64,000 nucleotides of DNA from Planctomycetota bacterium (GCA_016716265.1 JADJWQ010000001.1:1116001-1180000); one strand, 5' to 3'; shown: positions 25,690 to 37,235, numbered from the stretch's first letter. Notes: generated by a model not told the origin, from the sequence alone. Numbers and translations are program-made.

Positions 25690-26742
25690 ATGCGAACCAC
25701 GCTCCTCGTCCTCTCGACACTCGTGTTGCTGGGCGCTGCCGCGCCGACCGCCGCACAGAGCTGCGGGGCCGGTCAGATCCTGCTGAAGAACGACGTCCTG
25801 CCCGACGTGCCGAGCGGCGCCTACCCGGTCGCGCCGGTGCGCGGCCTGTGCGACGGCGAGGCGGCGATGTCGGTGTTCCAGACCGGCGGCCCGGTGACCG
25901 TCTACAGCGTCGCGGTCCTGTTCGCGCACCAGCAGGGCACCAACGGCGCACAGGCGGCCGCGGACGTCGAGATCTACGACGGCATCACCGCACTCGGCGG
26001 CGGCCGCTGGCAGCTCGGCCCGCTCGCCTACCGCCTCAGCAGCGGCGGCAGCAACATCCAGATCACCAGCACGGGCATCAATGCGTTCACGCTGCCGACG
26101 CCGGTGCGCGTGACCTCCGGCCAGCTCGTCGTCGGCTTCCGCATGGTGCAGAACATCAGCGGCGGGAGCTGCCAGAACGGCTACTTCGCGAACTTCGCCG
26201 TCGACGTCAGCGGCCGTTGCACGCCGGGTCGCAACGTGCTCGACGCGACCGGCCACGGCCCGGTCGACCCGGCGACCTACGCCGGGTTCGGACTGCCGCT
26301 GTGCCCGCTCTTCTTCAATGGCGACTGGGTGATCCGCGCCTGCGTGCAGCCGGAGCTGACGGTGTCGTGGGCCGGCAATCCGACGCCGGGTGGCTTCGTC
26401 AACCTGACGCTCAATGCGCCCGGCCACGGCAGCGAGACCTACCTGGTGATGGTCAGCAATGGCATCGGCACCGGCACCGTCACCCCCTGGGGCCGCATCC
26501 CGCTCGACTCCGACTGGCTGTTCAGCTGCTTCTTCGACATCTGCCGGACGGCGATGCTGCTCAACGGCTACGGCACGCTGACCGGCACCGGCGGGGGCTT
26601 CGGCGCGCTGCAGATCCCCGCGTTGCCGGTGCTCGCCGGATCGGGGCTGACGATGCACGTCGCGTTCGTCACGTCGCTGAGCCCGGCGCTGCTGCCGTTC
26701 AGCGGTATCTCGACGCCCAGCTCGGCGATCGTCATCAACTGA
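25690..26742 (+). CDS. secreted protein of unknown function with beta-rich C-terminus
   Basis: 350 residues. It has a clear signal peptide (MRTTLLVLSTLVLLGAAAPTAAQS). The middle part resembles a beta-sandwich (VYSVAVLF, VEIYDGI, VTSGQLVVGFRM) with several cysteines (CQNGYF, GRCTPG). The last ~130 residues, from about PELTVSWAGNPTPGG, are of the C-terminal type seen on the Kelch protein and sulfatase of this window. No enzyme motif is seen. It stands alone on the plus strand between minus-strand neighbours and converges with the peptidase gene. Function not recognised. Confidence 0.85.
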   Translation: MRTTLLVLSTLVLLGAAAPTAAQSCGAGQILLKNDVLPDVPSGAYPVAPVRGLCDGEAAMSVFQTGGPVTVYSVAVLFAHQQGTNGAQAAADVEIYDGITALGGGRWQLGPLAYRLSSGGSNIQITSTGINAFTLPTPVRVTSGQLVVGFRMVQNISGGSCQNGYFANFAVDVSGRCTPGRNVLDATGHGPVDPATYAGFGLPLCPLFFNGDWVIRACVQPELTVSWAGNPTPGGFVNLTLNAPGHGSETYLVMVSNGIGTGTVTPWGRIPLDSDWLFSCFFDICRTAMLLNGYGTLTGTGGGFGALQIPALPVLAGSGLTMHVAFVTSLSPALLPFSGISTPSSAIVIN

Positions 26743-26775
26743 CGGGCGCGACGATCGCCGGACCGCGTGGGCGAC

Positions 26776-27483
26776 TCAATCGTCCGACGAGCCGCCGAGC
26801 AGCCCCGACCGCAGCAGCCAGTAGACGAGCTCGGCGGCGCTGACGAGCGTCGCGGCGAGGTAGGTGAAGCCGGCGGCGTACAGCACCTTGCGGACCCCGA
26901 CCAGCTCGTCGCCGACCGCGAGCCCCGACGCCTCGACGATGCGGATCGCGCGCGCCGACGCGTCGAACTCGACCGGCAGCGTCACGAGGTGGAACAGCGT
27001 GGTGACGCCGAACAGCGCGACCGCGAACCAGGCGAAGCCGGTCCAGCCGAGAAAGATGCCGGCCAGGAACATCGGCAGCGCGGCCGAGCTCATCAGGTTG
27101 ACGACCGGCACGAGCCCGGCGCGCCACGCCATCGGCGCGTAGCCCTGCGCGTGCTGGATCGCGTGGCCGCACTCGTGCGCGGCGACCGCGGCCGCCGCGA
27201 CCGTGCGGGCCTGCAGCACGTCGGCAGACAACCGCACCGACTTCGCCTGCGGGTCGTAGTGGTCGGACAGCATGCCGGGCACGGCCTCGATCGAGACGTC
27301 GTGGATGCCCGCGCCGCGCAGGATCAGCTGCGCGACCTCCGCGCCGCTCAGCCGCTGCCGCAACGGCATCTCGGCGTAGCGGGCGAACGTGCCCTTGACG
27401 CGCCACTGCGCCCACAGCGCGAGCAGCATGAACGGGCCGACGAACAGGAAGTAGTTCGGGTCGAAGACGATGAGGCTGAGCAT
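26776..27483 (-). CDS. zinc metallopeptidase, YugP family
   Basis: 235 residues. The zinc-binding motif HECGHAIQH is intact, with EASG downstream as a family-typical segment. Membrane helices are predicted near residues 10-25, 130-160 and 200-225. Members of this family (Zn_peptidase_2) are membrane-anchored peptidases of unknown substrate. Length and order of elements are normal. The start MLSLIVFDPNYF matches the usual family N-terminus. Confidence 0.9.
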   Translation of the reverse strand: MLSLIVFDPNYFLFVGPFMLLALWAQWRVKGTFARYAEMPLRQRLSGAEVAQLILRGAGIHDVSIEAVPGMLSDHYDPQAKSVRLSADVLQARTVAAAAVAAHECGHAIQHAQGYAPMAWRAGLVPVVNLMSSAALPMFLAGIFLGWTGFAWFAVALFGVTTLFHLVTLPVEFDASARAIRIVEASGLAVGDELVGVRKVLYAAGFTYLAATLVSAAELVYWLLRSGLLGGSSDD

Positions 27484-27612
27484 CGGATGCGATCCTCCGC
27501 CGGGTCCGGGCGGGGACCGGCGAATCAGGTGCGCGGGTACGCTGGTGGCGGGATTCCTTTCAAGTTCGCGCCCGGCGAGGGACGCCCGCTACGCGCGACT
27601 CCCGCGAACGAT

Positions 27613-29040
<1,428 letters not shown>

Positions 29041-29356
29041 GTTCTGAAGGCTCAACGGGTCGGTCCGAGCCGGCCGGTCGATCCCGGCGGGCTGGTGAGG
29101 TGTTCTGCGGATCTCATCGGCTGCCCCGGTAGCCGGGCGCCAGCGCACCCGGCATCCACCGGGGCCGACGCCCGGGTCGGGCGGCGAGACCACCCTGCTG
29201 CCCGCGTCCCCGACCGGGCACCGCGGGCGCCTCGGGCGCGCGCCGTCCGCGGCCCGCGGGCCGCTCCGGACCGGCGGCGCGGAGACGCTCCCGCCTGCCG
29301 ACGAGGCCGGGAGTATAGGCGGACGGGCCGGCGATGGGCAGCGGGTTCTGCGGGGA
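29041..29356. other. gene-free stretch between two minus-strand genes
   Basis: 316 bases upstream of the helicase gene and downstream of the lipoprotein gene. It is extremely GC-rich with several imperfect inverted repeats. No terminator with a T-run, small gene or RNA was recognised. It probably contains the helicase promoter. Confidence 0.4.
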
Positions 29357-31870
29357 TCAGCCGGAGCTCGCCGCGGGGACCGGCAGCGCGGTCAGCTCGG
29401 CGTCGAGGCCCGCGTCGCGCAGCGCCTCGGCCCAGACCGGGTCGGCGACGCGGCCCTGCGCGCGCAGTTCGAGAAGCTCGCCGAGCCGGTCGAGGTCGAG
29501 CGTCAGGCCGCTGCCGTCGCGGCGCTCGACGCTCCACAGCCGGCCCCCGAGCGCGAAGCGCGACGGCCCGAAGGCCCGCTCGCGCGGGGCGCGCAGCCGC
29601 AGCGCGAGCGCGTCGCCGGCCGCCCCGACCCGCAACAGCGTCCAGGCGGAGCCGTCGCGCGCGCCGGCCGCGAGCCACGCCTCGCTCGCGTCGTCGGCGA
29701 CGCCGCCGGCGGTCAGCAGCGCGTCGTCGACAGCGAGCGGCACCGCGATCGGCCCGTGCCACGCGGCGCCGCGCCGTTGCCACAGCGCGAGGTCGCCCGC
29801 CGCGTCGCGCGCGGCGACGAGCGCGGCGCTCGAGACCGCCGGGAGCAGCACGGCACCGTCGGCGCGCAGCGTCGGCGTGATGCCCGCCGGCGCGATGGTC
29901 CACACGCCGAGCTGCGCCTCGTCGCCGCGGCCGGTCGAGACCGCGACCCAGTCGTCGCGACGCGCGATGCACGGCTCGCCGAGCGCAGGCAGGTCGAGCT
30001 CGACCGCCGCCGGCAGCTCGGGTGCGAGGAGCCACAGCCGCCCGGCCCGCGCGACCGCGAGCGCCGACCCGGTCGCCGCGACGGCGATCTGCTCGGCGTC
30101 GAGCTCCTCGACCGCCGGCTGCGCGGCGCGGACATCGACCCGGCACAGCCGCGCGCGCGCGGGATCGAAGCGCAGCAGCCAGCCGGCGGGCGCCGGGGCG
30201 GGCCAGCTGCAATCCGCCGCCACGGCAGGCCACGACAATGCGGACTCGACCCATTGGCCATCACCGCCGCGGCGCAGGAGCGCGGCGTCGTCCGCGCGCA
30301 CGACGACGGCGAGGTCGTCGACTCCCGCCACCGCGCGCAGGCTCTGCGCGGGGCCGCGCCACACCTCGCGTGCGCTGTCGTCGTCGAGCTCCCACAGCAC
30401 GCCGACACCCCGCGTGACGCCGGCGACGAACGCACCGCGCGGTCCGACCGCGGCGCCGTCGAGGGGCATCGGCAGCCGCGCCAGCACGCTCGGCCCGTCC
30501 TCGTGATCGAGGCGCAGCACGCAGGTCTCGCCGTCGCCCGTGGCGCGCTCGACCACCGCGACGCCGACCCCGGCATCGAGGTCCGCGGCGCGCCAAGTCG
30601 CGCGGTCGTCCGGCGCGAGCGTCGCCAGATCGCACAGCGCGACCGAGCGCAGCGAGTGCACCTGACAGAGCCCCGACTCGCCAGCGTCGGGCTCGTCGGT
30701 CGCGGGCGCGGCGAGCGCCCAGTCCGCGCCGAGCATCGCGGCACCCGGCTCGACGCGCAGCCCCGGCCCGAGCAGCCCGATCGCCCAGGTATCCCCGAGC
30801 CCGAGCCGCGCCCGCACGCCGCGCGTGCGCCCCCACGACAACAGCCCGGTCGGCTCCTGCACGACGGCGCGATCGTCGCTGTCGCCGACGATCCGCGCGG
30901 TCGCCGAGCCGCAGCCCGGCCAACGCAGCCGGTCGCGCTGGTCGCGCCCCGACTCGACGAGCCGCAGCTCCAGGCTGAGCTCCGGCCGCCGCGGGCTCTT
31001 CAGCCGCAGCCGCCGCAACCCGAGGCTCGGGCCGTGGCCGCGCGCCGGGCGGAACGTCTCGACGTCGGCCGACAGCAGCTGCAGGTGACCGAGCGCGATC
31101 ACCACCGGCAGCCGCCAGCGGCGTCCACCGAGGTAGCTGATCGCCGCCTCGTCGACCCGCACGGTGCCGAGCGCGATCTCGAACAGCCGCAGCGGGTCGA
31201 GCGCCGGCAGCTGCCCGGCACCGAGCGCGGCGAGCCCGAGGTCGAGCGTGCCCGGCAGGAACTGCATCCGCTCGGCGACCGCCCACAGCTGCGGGTGCTC
31301 CGAGATCGCGAACAATCCAGCGAGCATCGCGAGCGAACGCCGCCGTTGCAGCTCGGCAGCCGGGTCGGCGGCGTCGGCCAGGGCACCCGGCCCCTCGACG
31401 ACGGTGGGCGCGAGGGCGCCGTCGAGCCCGAGCCGCGCGAGCTCCGACGGCAGGTGCAGGTAGGTCGAGCGCCGGTCGTCCGGCGCGCCGGTGGGCGCCA
31501 CGGTGATCTGGCACAGCACCGCCCGGTAGCTCGACCCGAACAGCGCGCGCCCGCCCGCCGCGACCTCGACGGGGCGCTCGACGCCGCACGCGGTGATCTC
31601 GATGTCGAGCTGCTCGAGCGGGCCGTCCGGACCCTCGAGGCGCAGCGCGAAGCGCGCGAAGTCGCCGGGTCGCAGGTCGACGTCGACGGCACCCGCGCCG
31701 CGCGCCTCCCAGGGGAGCGCGACGTCCTGCGCGGCGAGCTCGTCGGTCGGCGGCAGGCGCGGGAACTCGTAGCGCGGATACGAGCACGCGGCAGCCGCGA
31801 GCAGGGCGGCGCCGAGCGCCGCGCGGGCCGCGGGGTGGAACCGGTCGCACAGCATCGGGTCGCCGAGCAT
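29357..31870 (-). CDS. large lipoprotein of unknown function
   Basis: 837 residues. A basic n-region and Ala/Leu core end in AAAAC, a plausible lipobox with Cys29 (Cys24 if the ATG at 31855 is used). Residues ~30-350 are a mixed beta region. From ~430 to 780 there are short strand-turn repeats with alternating hydrophobic and Asp/Arg-rich segments (GVGVLWELDDD, LAVVVRADDAALLRRGGDG, LGVWTIAPAG), like an irregular beta-propeller. No enzyme motif was recognised. It is divergent from the FKBP gene. Function unknown. Confidence 0.75.
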   Translation of the reverse strand: MLGDPMLCDRFHPAARAALGAALLAAAACSYPRYEFPRLPPTDELAAQDVALPWEARGAGAVDVDLRPGDFARFALRLEGPDGPLEQLDIEITACGVERPVEVAAGGRALFGSSYRAVLCQITVAPTGAPDDRRSTYLHLPSELARLGLDGALAPTVVEGPGALADAADPAAELQRRRSLAMLAGLFAISEHPQLWAVAERMQFLPGTLDLGLAALGAGQLPALDPLRLFEIALGTVRVDEAAISYLGGRRWRLPVVIALGHLQLLSADVETFRPARGHGPSLGLRRLRLKSPRRPELSLELRLVESGRDQRDRLRWPGCGSATARIVGDSDDRAVVQEPTGLLSWGRTRGVRARLGLGDTWAIGLLGPGLRVEPGAAMLGADWALAAPATDEPDAGESGLCQVHSLRSVALCDLATLAPDDRATWRAADLDAGVGVAVVERATGDGETCVLRLDHEDGPSVLARLPMPLDGAAVGPRGAFVAGVTRGVGVLWELDDDSAREVWRGPAQSLRAVAGVDDLAVVVRADDAALLRRGGDGQWVESALSWPAVAADCSWPAPAPAGWLLRFDPARARLCRVDVRAAQPAVEELDAEQIAVAATGSALAVARAGRLWLLAPELPAAVELDLPALGEPCIARRDDWVAVSTGRGDEAQLGVWTIAPAGITPTLRADGAVLLPAVSSAALVAARDAAGDLALWQRRGAAWHGPIAVPLAVDDALLTAGGVADDASEAWLAAGARDGSAWTLLRVGAAGDALALRLRAPRERAFGPSRFALGGRLWSVERRDGSGLTLDLDRLGELLELRAQGRVADPVWAEALRDAGLDAELTALPVPAASSG

Positions 31871-31967
31871 CGGTCGGCTGCGCCCGGCGCGCAACGTGCG
31901 CGACGCGCTCGGCCGATCCCCGGAATCCCGGGCGTCTGCGCGCCCCGAGTGGCTAGAGTGCCCGCCC

Positions 31968-32480
31968 ATGAGCGGGACGCAGATCGTCTCGGCCGGCAAG
32001 GTCGTCTCCATCCACTACAAGCTCAAGCTCGACGACGGCGAGGTCGTCGATAGCTCGGAGGGCAGCGCGCCGCTGAGCTACCTGCACGGCGCGGGCAACA
32101 TCGTCGTCGGGCTGGAGCGCGCGCTCGAGGGCAGCGCGGTCGGCAACGAGGTGTCGGTCGCAGTCGCGCCGGGCGACGGCTACGGCGAGCACGAGGACGG
32201 GCTGGTGCAGACCGTGCCGCGCAACGCGTTCCCGGACGGCGCGCGGCTCAAGCCGGGCATTACGTTCCAGGCCGTCGACGAGGACGACCACGCGATGATC
32301 GGGACGATCACGGAGGTGCAGGGCGACCAGATCACGGTCGACTTCAACCACCCGCTCGCCGGTGAGACGCTGCACTTCGAGGTCACGATCGCCGGCGTCC
32401 GCGACTCGACCGACGAGGAGCGCAAGCACGGCCACGCGCACGGCCCGGACGGGCACGGGCACCACCACCATCATCACTGA
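31968..32480 (+). CDS. slyD: FKBP-type peptidyl-prolyl isomerase, SlyD-like
   Basis: 170 residues. The FKBP core begins SIHYKLKLDDGEVVDSS, with an inserted-flap region (LVQTVPRNAFPD...GITFQAVDEDD) and then DFNHPLAGETLHFEVTI, the SlyD order. The C-terminus is a histidine-rich tail (HGHAHGPDGHGHHHHHH), a natural metal-binding tail like that of SlyD, which handles nickel for hydrogenase maturation in Escherichia coli. Because this genome carries a [NiFe] hydrogenase operon without hypA or hypB nearby, a nickel role is possible, but that is inference. The start at 31968 removes a non-coding-looking upstream extension. Confidence 0.93.
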   Translation: MSGTQIVSAGKVVSIHYKLKLDDGEVVDSSEGSAPLSYLHGAGNIVVGLERALEGSAVGNEVSVAVAPGDGYGEHEDGLVQTVPRNAFPDGARLKPGITFQAVDEDDHAMIGTITEVQGDQITVDFNHPLAGETLHFEVTIAGVRDSTDEERKHGHAHGPDGHGHHHHHH

Positions 32481-32774
32481 GCGCGCGCCGTAGCGTGCGC
32501 GCCGGCGGCTCCGCCCTTCGGGCAGCGTCCACGCCAACAACGGCGCTGGAATCGTGGGGGCCGGCTCCTGGGACGGCTCCGGGAGCCGGGAATCGGACCG
32601 GCGTGCCGGGCAGCGCGTTGGAACGGCGCGGCCGCGAGCACCCTCGGGACCTTGGAAGATCCGGACCGAGCACCGGCTCGGATCAGGGCAGAACCGTCTC
32701 TCGGAATCGGGGATTCAGGCTCTGACATGCTGCGAGTGGCTGCCATGCGAACGCTGGGCGAGGAGGTCCCGCGC
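32481..32774. other. gene-free stretch
   Basis: About 290 bases after the FKBP gene with no supported gene. The His-rich tail region ends in GC-rich sequence without a clear intrinsic terminator. Confidence 0.35.
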
Positions 32775-32950
32775 CTCGCGTCGTCGGCAAGTCGACGCTG
32801 CTCCGCGCACTCGTCCGCGACGTGCTCGACCTCGACGATGTGACGACGCGGCGCGCGGTCGCTGCGGGTCCGGTTCGCTTCGTCGACGCGCTGCGGCAGC
32901 GTTCCGGCCTGGCCACGGTCGCAGGGCGGGCTGGCACAGCAGCGCGAGAG
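32775..32950 (+). pseudogene. fragment of an AAA/DUF4143-type ATPase
   Basis: The plus strand reads RVVGKSTLLRALVRDVLDLDD and continues VTTRRAVAAGPVRFVDAL. This resembles the Walker A region and following LDD...A..DP..F segment of DUF4143/AAA_14 ATPases. Nothing upstream forms the expected N-terminus, and the frame is lost after about 40 residues, before any Walker B motif. It is best read as a leftover of a deleted gene. Confidence 0.4.
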
Positions 32951-32984
32951 CTTCGTCGACCACGACACGCGCGGCATCCGCGCG

Positions 32985-33224
32985 CTACCAGCCCATCCGT
33001 ACCGCGGCGGTGATCGCCGCCACGACGGCGAGCCCGCTCAGCCAGATGACGAGGCCGCTCGCTCCGGTGAGCGGCAGGACCATGAGGATCAGCCCGCCGG
33101 CCATCTGCGGGGCGCGGCGTTGCTTGCGCCCGTAGACGAACATGCCGAGCCCCACCGTGCTGACGACGAAGCCGGCGATCAGGCCGGCCGTCATGGAGTC
33201 CGTCGGCGAGTCGAGCGCGAGCAT
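32985..33224 (-). CDS. small two/three-helix membrane protein
   Basis: 79 residues from the ATG at 33224. Hydrophobic segments are AGLIAGFVVSTVGLGMFVYG, then a basic loop (RKQRRAPQM), then GGLILMVLPLTG and a third helix, ending AAVRMGW. The pattern (G-F-x-x-S-T-x-G-x-G-x-F-x-Y-G-R-K, then PQ..GG..LM) is that of a widespread family of tiny membrane proteins of unknown function. An ATG at 33251 would add 9 residues. It lies between the ATPase fragment and the reductase gene. Confidence 0.75.
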   Translation of the reverse strand: MLALDSPTDSMTAGLIAGFVVSTVGLGMFVYGRKQRRAPQMAGGLILMVLPLTGASGLVIWLSGLAVVAAITAAVRMGW

Positions 33225-33272
33225 GTCCGGCTCATCGACCGGCCGCGGCACGCGAGTCGAGCGACTTCGCGC

Positions 33273-34268
33273 TCAGCCCTCGAGCAGCGCCATCGAGGCC
33301 TCCGGATAGCGCGTGCCGACCACTGCGTCGGGCGGGAACGCCGTCTCGATACGGGCGAGCAGGTCCGCGGACAGCGCGATCGCAGCGGCATTCGCATTCT
33401 CCTCGAGCCGCGCGACCGAGCGCGTGCCCGGGATCGGCACGACCTCGCGCCCCTGGTGCAGCACCCAGGCGAGCGCGAGTTGGGCAGGCGTGCAGCCCTC
33501 GTCGCGCGCGATCGCCTCGATCTCGGCGACCAACGCGAGGTTCTTCGCGAAGTTGTCGCCCGCGAAGCGCGGGTTGTGGCGACGCCAGTCGTCGGCGGCG
33601 AGGTCCTCGGGCCGGCGGATCGCGCCGGTCAGGAAGCCGCGGCCGAGCGGCGAGTAGGCGACGAGGCCGATGCCGAGCAATGCGCAGGTCGGCAGGATCG
33701 CGGGCTCGACGTCGCGGCTCCACAGCGAGTACTCGGATTGCAATGCGGTGATCCGGTGCACGGCACTCGCGCGGTGCAGCGTCTGCGCGCCCGCCTCCGA
33801 CAGGCCCAGATGCCGCACCTTGCCCGCCGCGACCAGCTCGGCCATCGCGCCGACGGTGTCCTCGATCGGCACGCGCGGATCGACGCGGTGCTGGTAGTAG
33901 AGGTCGACATGGTCGACGCCGAGCCGCCGCAGGCTGCGGTCGCAGGCGTTCCTCACGTAGTCCGGTGTCCCGCTGACGCCGACGAACGAGCCGTCGTCGC
34001 CGCGCACGATGCCGAACTTGGTCGCCAGCACGATGCGGTCGCGCAGTCCGGGCGTCGTGCGGAACGCCTCGCCGAGCAGCTCCTCGTTGGCGCCGCAGCC
34101 ATAGATGTCGGCGGTGTCCCAGAACGTCACGCCGAGCTCGGCGGCCCGCCGCAGCGTCGCCAGCGACGCCGCCCGATCGCCGGCACCGTAGAACTCCGAC
34201 ATGCCCATACAGCCGAGGCCGAGGGCGGAGACGGTCAGGCCTTCGCGGCCGAGAGTCCGAGTGTGCAT
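33273..34268 (-). CDS. aldo/keto reductase
   Basis: 331 residues from the ATG at 34268 (MHTRTLGREGLTVSALGLGCMGMS). The catalytic residues of the family are visible: Asp in FWDTADIYG with Tyr, Lys in ATKFG and His in YYQHRVD. The C-terminal NADPH-binding segment is VVPIPGTRSVARLEENANA. It reduces aldehydes or ketones with NADPH in the cytosol. The substrate is unknown. The frame upstream to 34421 is not used because homology starts at MHTRTLG. It is transcribed away from the repeat array. Confidence 0.94.
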   Translation of the reverse strand: MHTRTLGREGLTVSALGLGCMGMSEFYGAGDRAASLATLRRAAELGVTFWDTADIYGCGANEELLGEAFRTTPGLRDRIVLATKFGIVRGDDGSFVGVSGTPDYVRNACDRSLRRLGVDHVDLYYQHRVDPRVPIEDTVGAMAELVAAGKVRHLGLSEAGAQTLHRASAVHRITALQSEYSLWSRDVEPAILPTCALLGIGLVAYSPLGRGFLTGAIRRPEDLAADDWRRHNPRFAGDNFAKNLALVAEIEAIARDEGCTPAQLALAWVLHQGREVVPIPGTRSVARLEENANAAAIALSADLLARIETAFPPDAVVGTRYPEASMALLEG

Positions 34269-34457
34269 CGCGGTTCGTGGTCCTCGCGCGTCCGCCCACC
34301 GGGCGCGCGGGGCCGATGGTCGACGATCGCGCGCCGCGCCGCCAGCCGACGCGAGCGCGGAAGTCCCGCTCGACCCGCGCACATCCACGGGACGGTCCTC
34401 GCAACGCCGCACGGGACCCATTGCGGACGTGACTGGCTGGAGCCTCGGCTCCCGCGC
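34269..34457. promoter_or_regulatory. divergent region between reductase and repeat array
   Basis: 189 bases. Homology to the other array units begins at about 34435; everything to the left is unique. The promoters of the reductase and of unit 1 should lie here or in the adjoining leader. No sigma-factor boxes were recognised. Confidence 0.35.
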
Positions 34458-34622
34458 ACCCCCGGGTTCACCCGGGGTCGCGACCGACGATCAATCTCGG
34501 ATCAGGACGAAAGTCCTCGTCGCGGATCGATGTTCCCTCGACGTCGCCGCAAGCGACCAGCGCGAGCGAGGAAGGGCTCCCCGCATCGAGCGGCTCGCGG
34601 CGTGCTACCCTCGGAGAGTCTC
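34458..34622 (+). promoter_or_regulatory. conserved structured leader, unit 1
   Basis: 165 bases up to the A1 start, the same length in all four units. A stem ACCCC(C)GGGT / ACCCGGGGT lies at 34458-34478. A small hairpin AGGAC-GAAA-GTCCT with a GNRA loop lies at 34504-34517. CGCGAC (34479-34484) or CGACG (34485-34489) can pair with GTCGCG or CGTCG after the hairpin, as mutually exclusive stems. GGAG lies 6 bases before the ATG. It looks like a transcribed leader, possibly with a regulatory fold. Confidence 0.5.
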
Positions 34623-37225
34623 ATGCTCAGGTCCCCCCCCGGGAAGGAACGGCGGTCTGACCTCGCCCGCGCGTTCGCTCGCACGCTCCTCGTGAGCGGC
34701 ATCCTCGTCGGCAGCGCGTTCGCGCAGCAGCGGACGGCCTTCGTGTTCCACGTCTACGTGGACCCGATCTACGGCGACAACCTGCTCGCCACGCAGTTCA
34801 ACCCGTCGAATACCGCCGGGCCGTCGAACGTGCCGCTGCTCGGGGAGCATCCGCATCTCGATGCGCAGGGCGTCCGACGGATCCAGGGCCTCCTGCAACA
34901 CGCGCCATACCCCTTCCGCACCCTCACCACCCCCGCCGGATCAGGGACCGCCCTCGGCGCCATCGACTGGATCGAGCAGACGATCGGGGCGCTACCACGA
35001 AACGGCGCAGGCCCGACCGGCTACACCATCGACCATGTCATCGTCCACTGCCTGCCCGGACTCTACGGCCCGCGCAGCAGTCAACCCATCGACCCACAGA
35101 GCGGCCCTGGCGTTCAACGGCGAGCAGTTCCCGATCGTCATCGCGCGACACCGCGTCTCCTCCAGGGAACGTCCGCTCTCGACACGATCTTCGACGCGCG
35201 CGGTCAGTCCACGCACATCCTCGAACTCCGCCAGGACGTCCAATCGCTCACCAACCACGACTTCGTCGACGGGATCACCTTCCGCAACGCCGCCACCCGG
35301 TCGGCACCTCCCTTCACGCCGGGCTCCGGAGCGGCGATCTGGATCCGCGGCACCCGCGTGCCCGAGATGATGATCCCCGTCAGCACCGCGATCACGAACT
35401 GCTTCTTCCAGGGCAACGCCGTCGGTATCGCGATCGACGCGACCGCCGTCGTCGAGCCGATGCTCGGCCTGTGGGCGAACCACCGCATCCGCGTGTTCAA
35501 CAACACGTTCGCCTGGAACGTCATCGGGGTCTGGCAGGGCAACACCGGCGACACCGTGCCCGCGCCGAGCGTGCTCAGCTCCGTCTTCGCGAACAACATC
35601 TTCGACGTCGGTAGTCCGAACGGCTTCCCGGCGGGTGCGTCGGCCTTCGAGGGCATCGACACCTTCCAGCGCGAGGTCACGATGCACGGCACCCACCCCG
35701 TCAGCCGACTCGACTTCAACGCGTTCCCCGACGAGCGCACCGGTGCCGGCGTGCCGGTCTGGTTCAACAATGGAACGACGATCGGTCCCTGGCAGACTGC
35801 CTGGCCGACGTTCAACACCCCGGAGACCCCGCGCGCGTCGACCTGACCGTCTTCGCCCAGCAGCCACGGGTCCTGTTCATCGCCGACGCCCTGCGTCTCG
35901 GCGGCTCCGGCGTGACCTCCGAGCACGACCTGCGTCTGTGCCCCAACGTCAGCACGGCCATCGATCGCACCACGCCCTCGACGACGGCCTTCAACCCCTG
36001 CATCGACCGCGGCATCGACGCCGATCCGAACCTGCGCCCGGGCTTCGGCTGGGGCACGATCGTCTTCGGCAACGTCACCTCCGTGCTCCTCGAGGACCTC
36101 GGACTTCCGCCGGGCTCCGAGGAGGTCCCGATCACCGGTTGGGACGTCGACGCCGAGGGCTTCGGCAACCCCCGCAGCGTCCCGGACAGTGACCTGCCCT
36201 ACCCCCAGGACCAGCGCGGCTTCGTCGATCTCGGCGCCGACGAATGCGACGACCTGATCGTCGCGGGCTTCGTGCCCGGCACCCGGTTGTTCACCGTCAC
36301 GCCCGTCGCACCGATCCGGGATCACACCCGCATCTTCTTCTTCGGCGAGATCGGCACCGTCGCTCCGCGACCCGTCTTCAACAGCATCGTCGGCGGCGTC
36401 GCCACGCTCGGGATGATCTTCGATTGGTACCCGCACGCGACGAACCCGGATCCCTCAGAGGCGACGCTCGGGAACTTCACCGACACGCTGGCCTGGGGAG
36501 CAGCACTCCAGCAGCCGCCCCTCCGAGCAGACCAGATCAACGCCGGAATCCCACCGCGCAGACAGATCCCTCGCAATCTGAGATGCGACTTCAGCCCGCA
36601 CCTCATCACCGATTTCCATCCGCTTTGGGGCAGCCCGTTGTTGGACAATCTCGCGCCAAATCTCCACGGCGATGGATATGGATGCAATCCTTGGCATGTC
36701 AACGATCCACCTGATCCGATCATGCCCTCGCAACCAGCACCAGACTTGATGCCGAACATGCTGCTGGACAACCAGTGCCTATTCTCCAATCCAGGACAAC
36801 TTCCACATACAACCTACTTTTCGACTATTATCCCACCGAAAATCCCCAATGTCACATATGTGGCCGCCGGCCACCTCAATCCGCCGGGCGCTTTCATACC
36901 GGCGGCGCCCGATTCGACCTGGCTAGTCCAGGCCCTCGGCGTGAGCACCTTCGGTCCCTTCGGAACCTGTGCACTGCCAGATCTCTACTTCGGATCGTTC
37001 TGCTACAACTCGCTGCCGGTGGGGTGCCCTGACACCGTTGTCGAGCTGCCTAACGAGCACGGGCTGGGCAGACGATTCAATCTCGAGATGGACGTCCCGA
37101 GCGGAGTCCATCGCAATCTGCAAACCTTCCTCTGGATCTTTCCCAACTTCCCGCCGGGTGAATACGACGAAGACGATGGCTTGCCTGGCGACGCAGCGAG
37201 CGAGATGAGCAGACGCTCAGGTTGA
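34623..37225 (+). pseudogene. A1: secreted right-handed beta-helix protein, in-frame start but frameshifted
   Basis: Unit 1 A gene. The ATG at 34623, with GGAG 6 bases upstream, is followed by a C8 tract (34633-34640) and stays in frame with the signal peptide (MLRSPPGKERRSDLARAF...SAFAQQ). The N-terminal part (VYVDPIYGDN...FRTLTTP) is DUF1565-like. Residues ~170-330 are parallel beta-helix-like (ITNCFFQGNAVGIAI, IRVFNNTFAWNVIGV). Three indels relative to the other copies: an extra C near 35106, a missing C near 35160 (these two restore frame, garbling ~18 residues) and a missing C near 35827 that gives a stop at 35846. The remaining sequence to 37225 is open in another frame. Either a broken gene or consensus errors in short C-runs. 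The last ~230 codons differ between copies. Confidence 0.75.
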
Positions 37226-37235
37226 GGCCTTCACC

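Noticed and set aside
32440..32480. Histidine run at the end of the FKBP gene considered as a cloning tag
   Set aside because: The tail is mixed (HGHAHGPDGHGH...) as in natural SlyD proteins, and the surroundings are normal chromosome.
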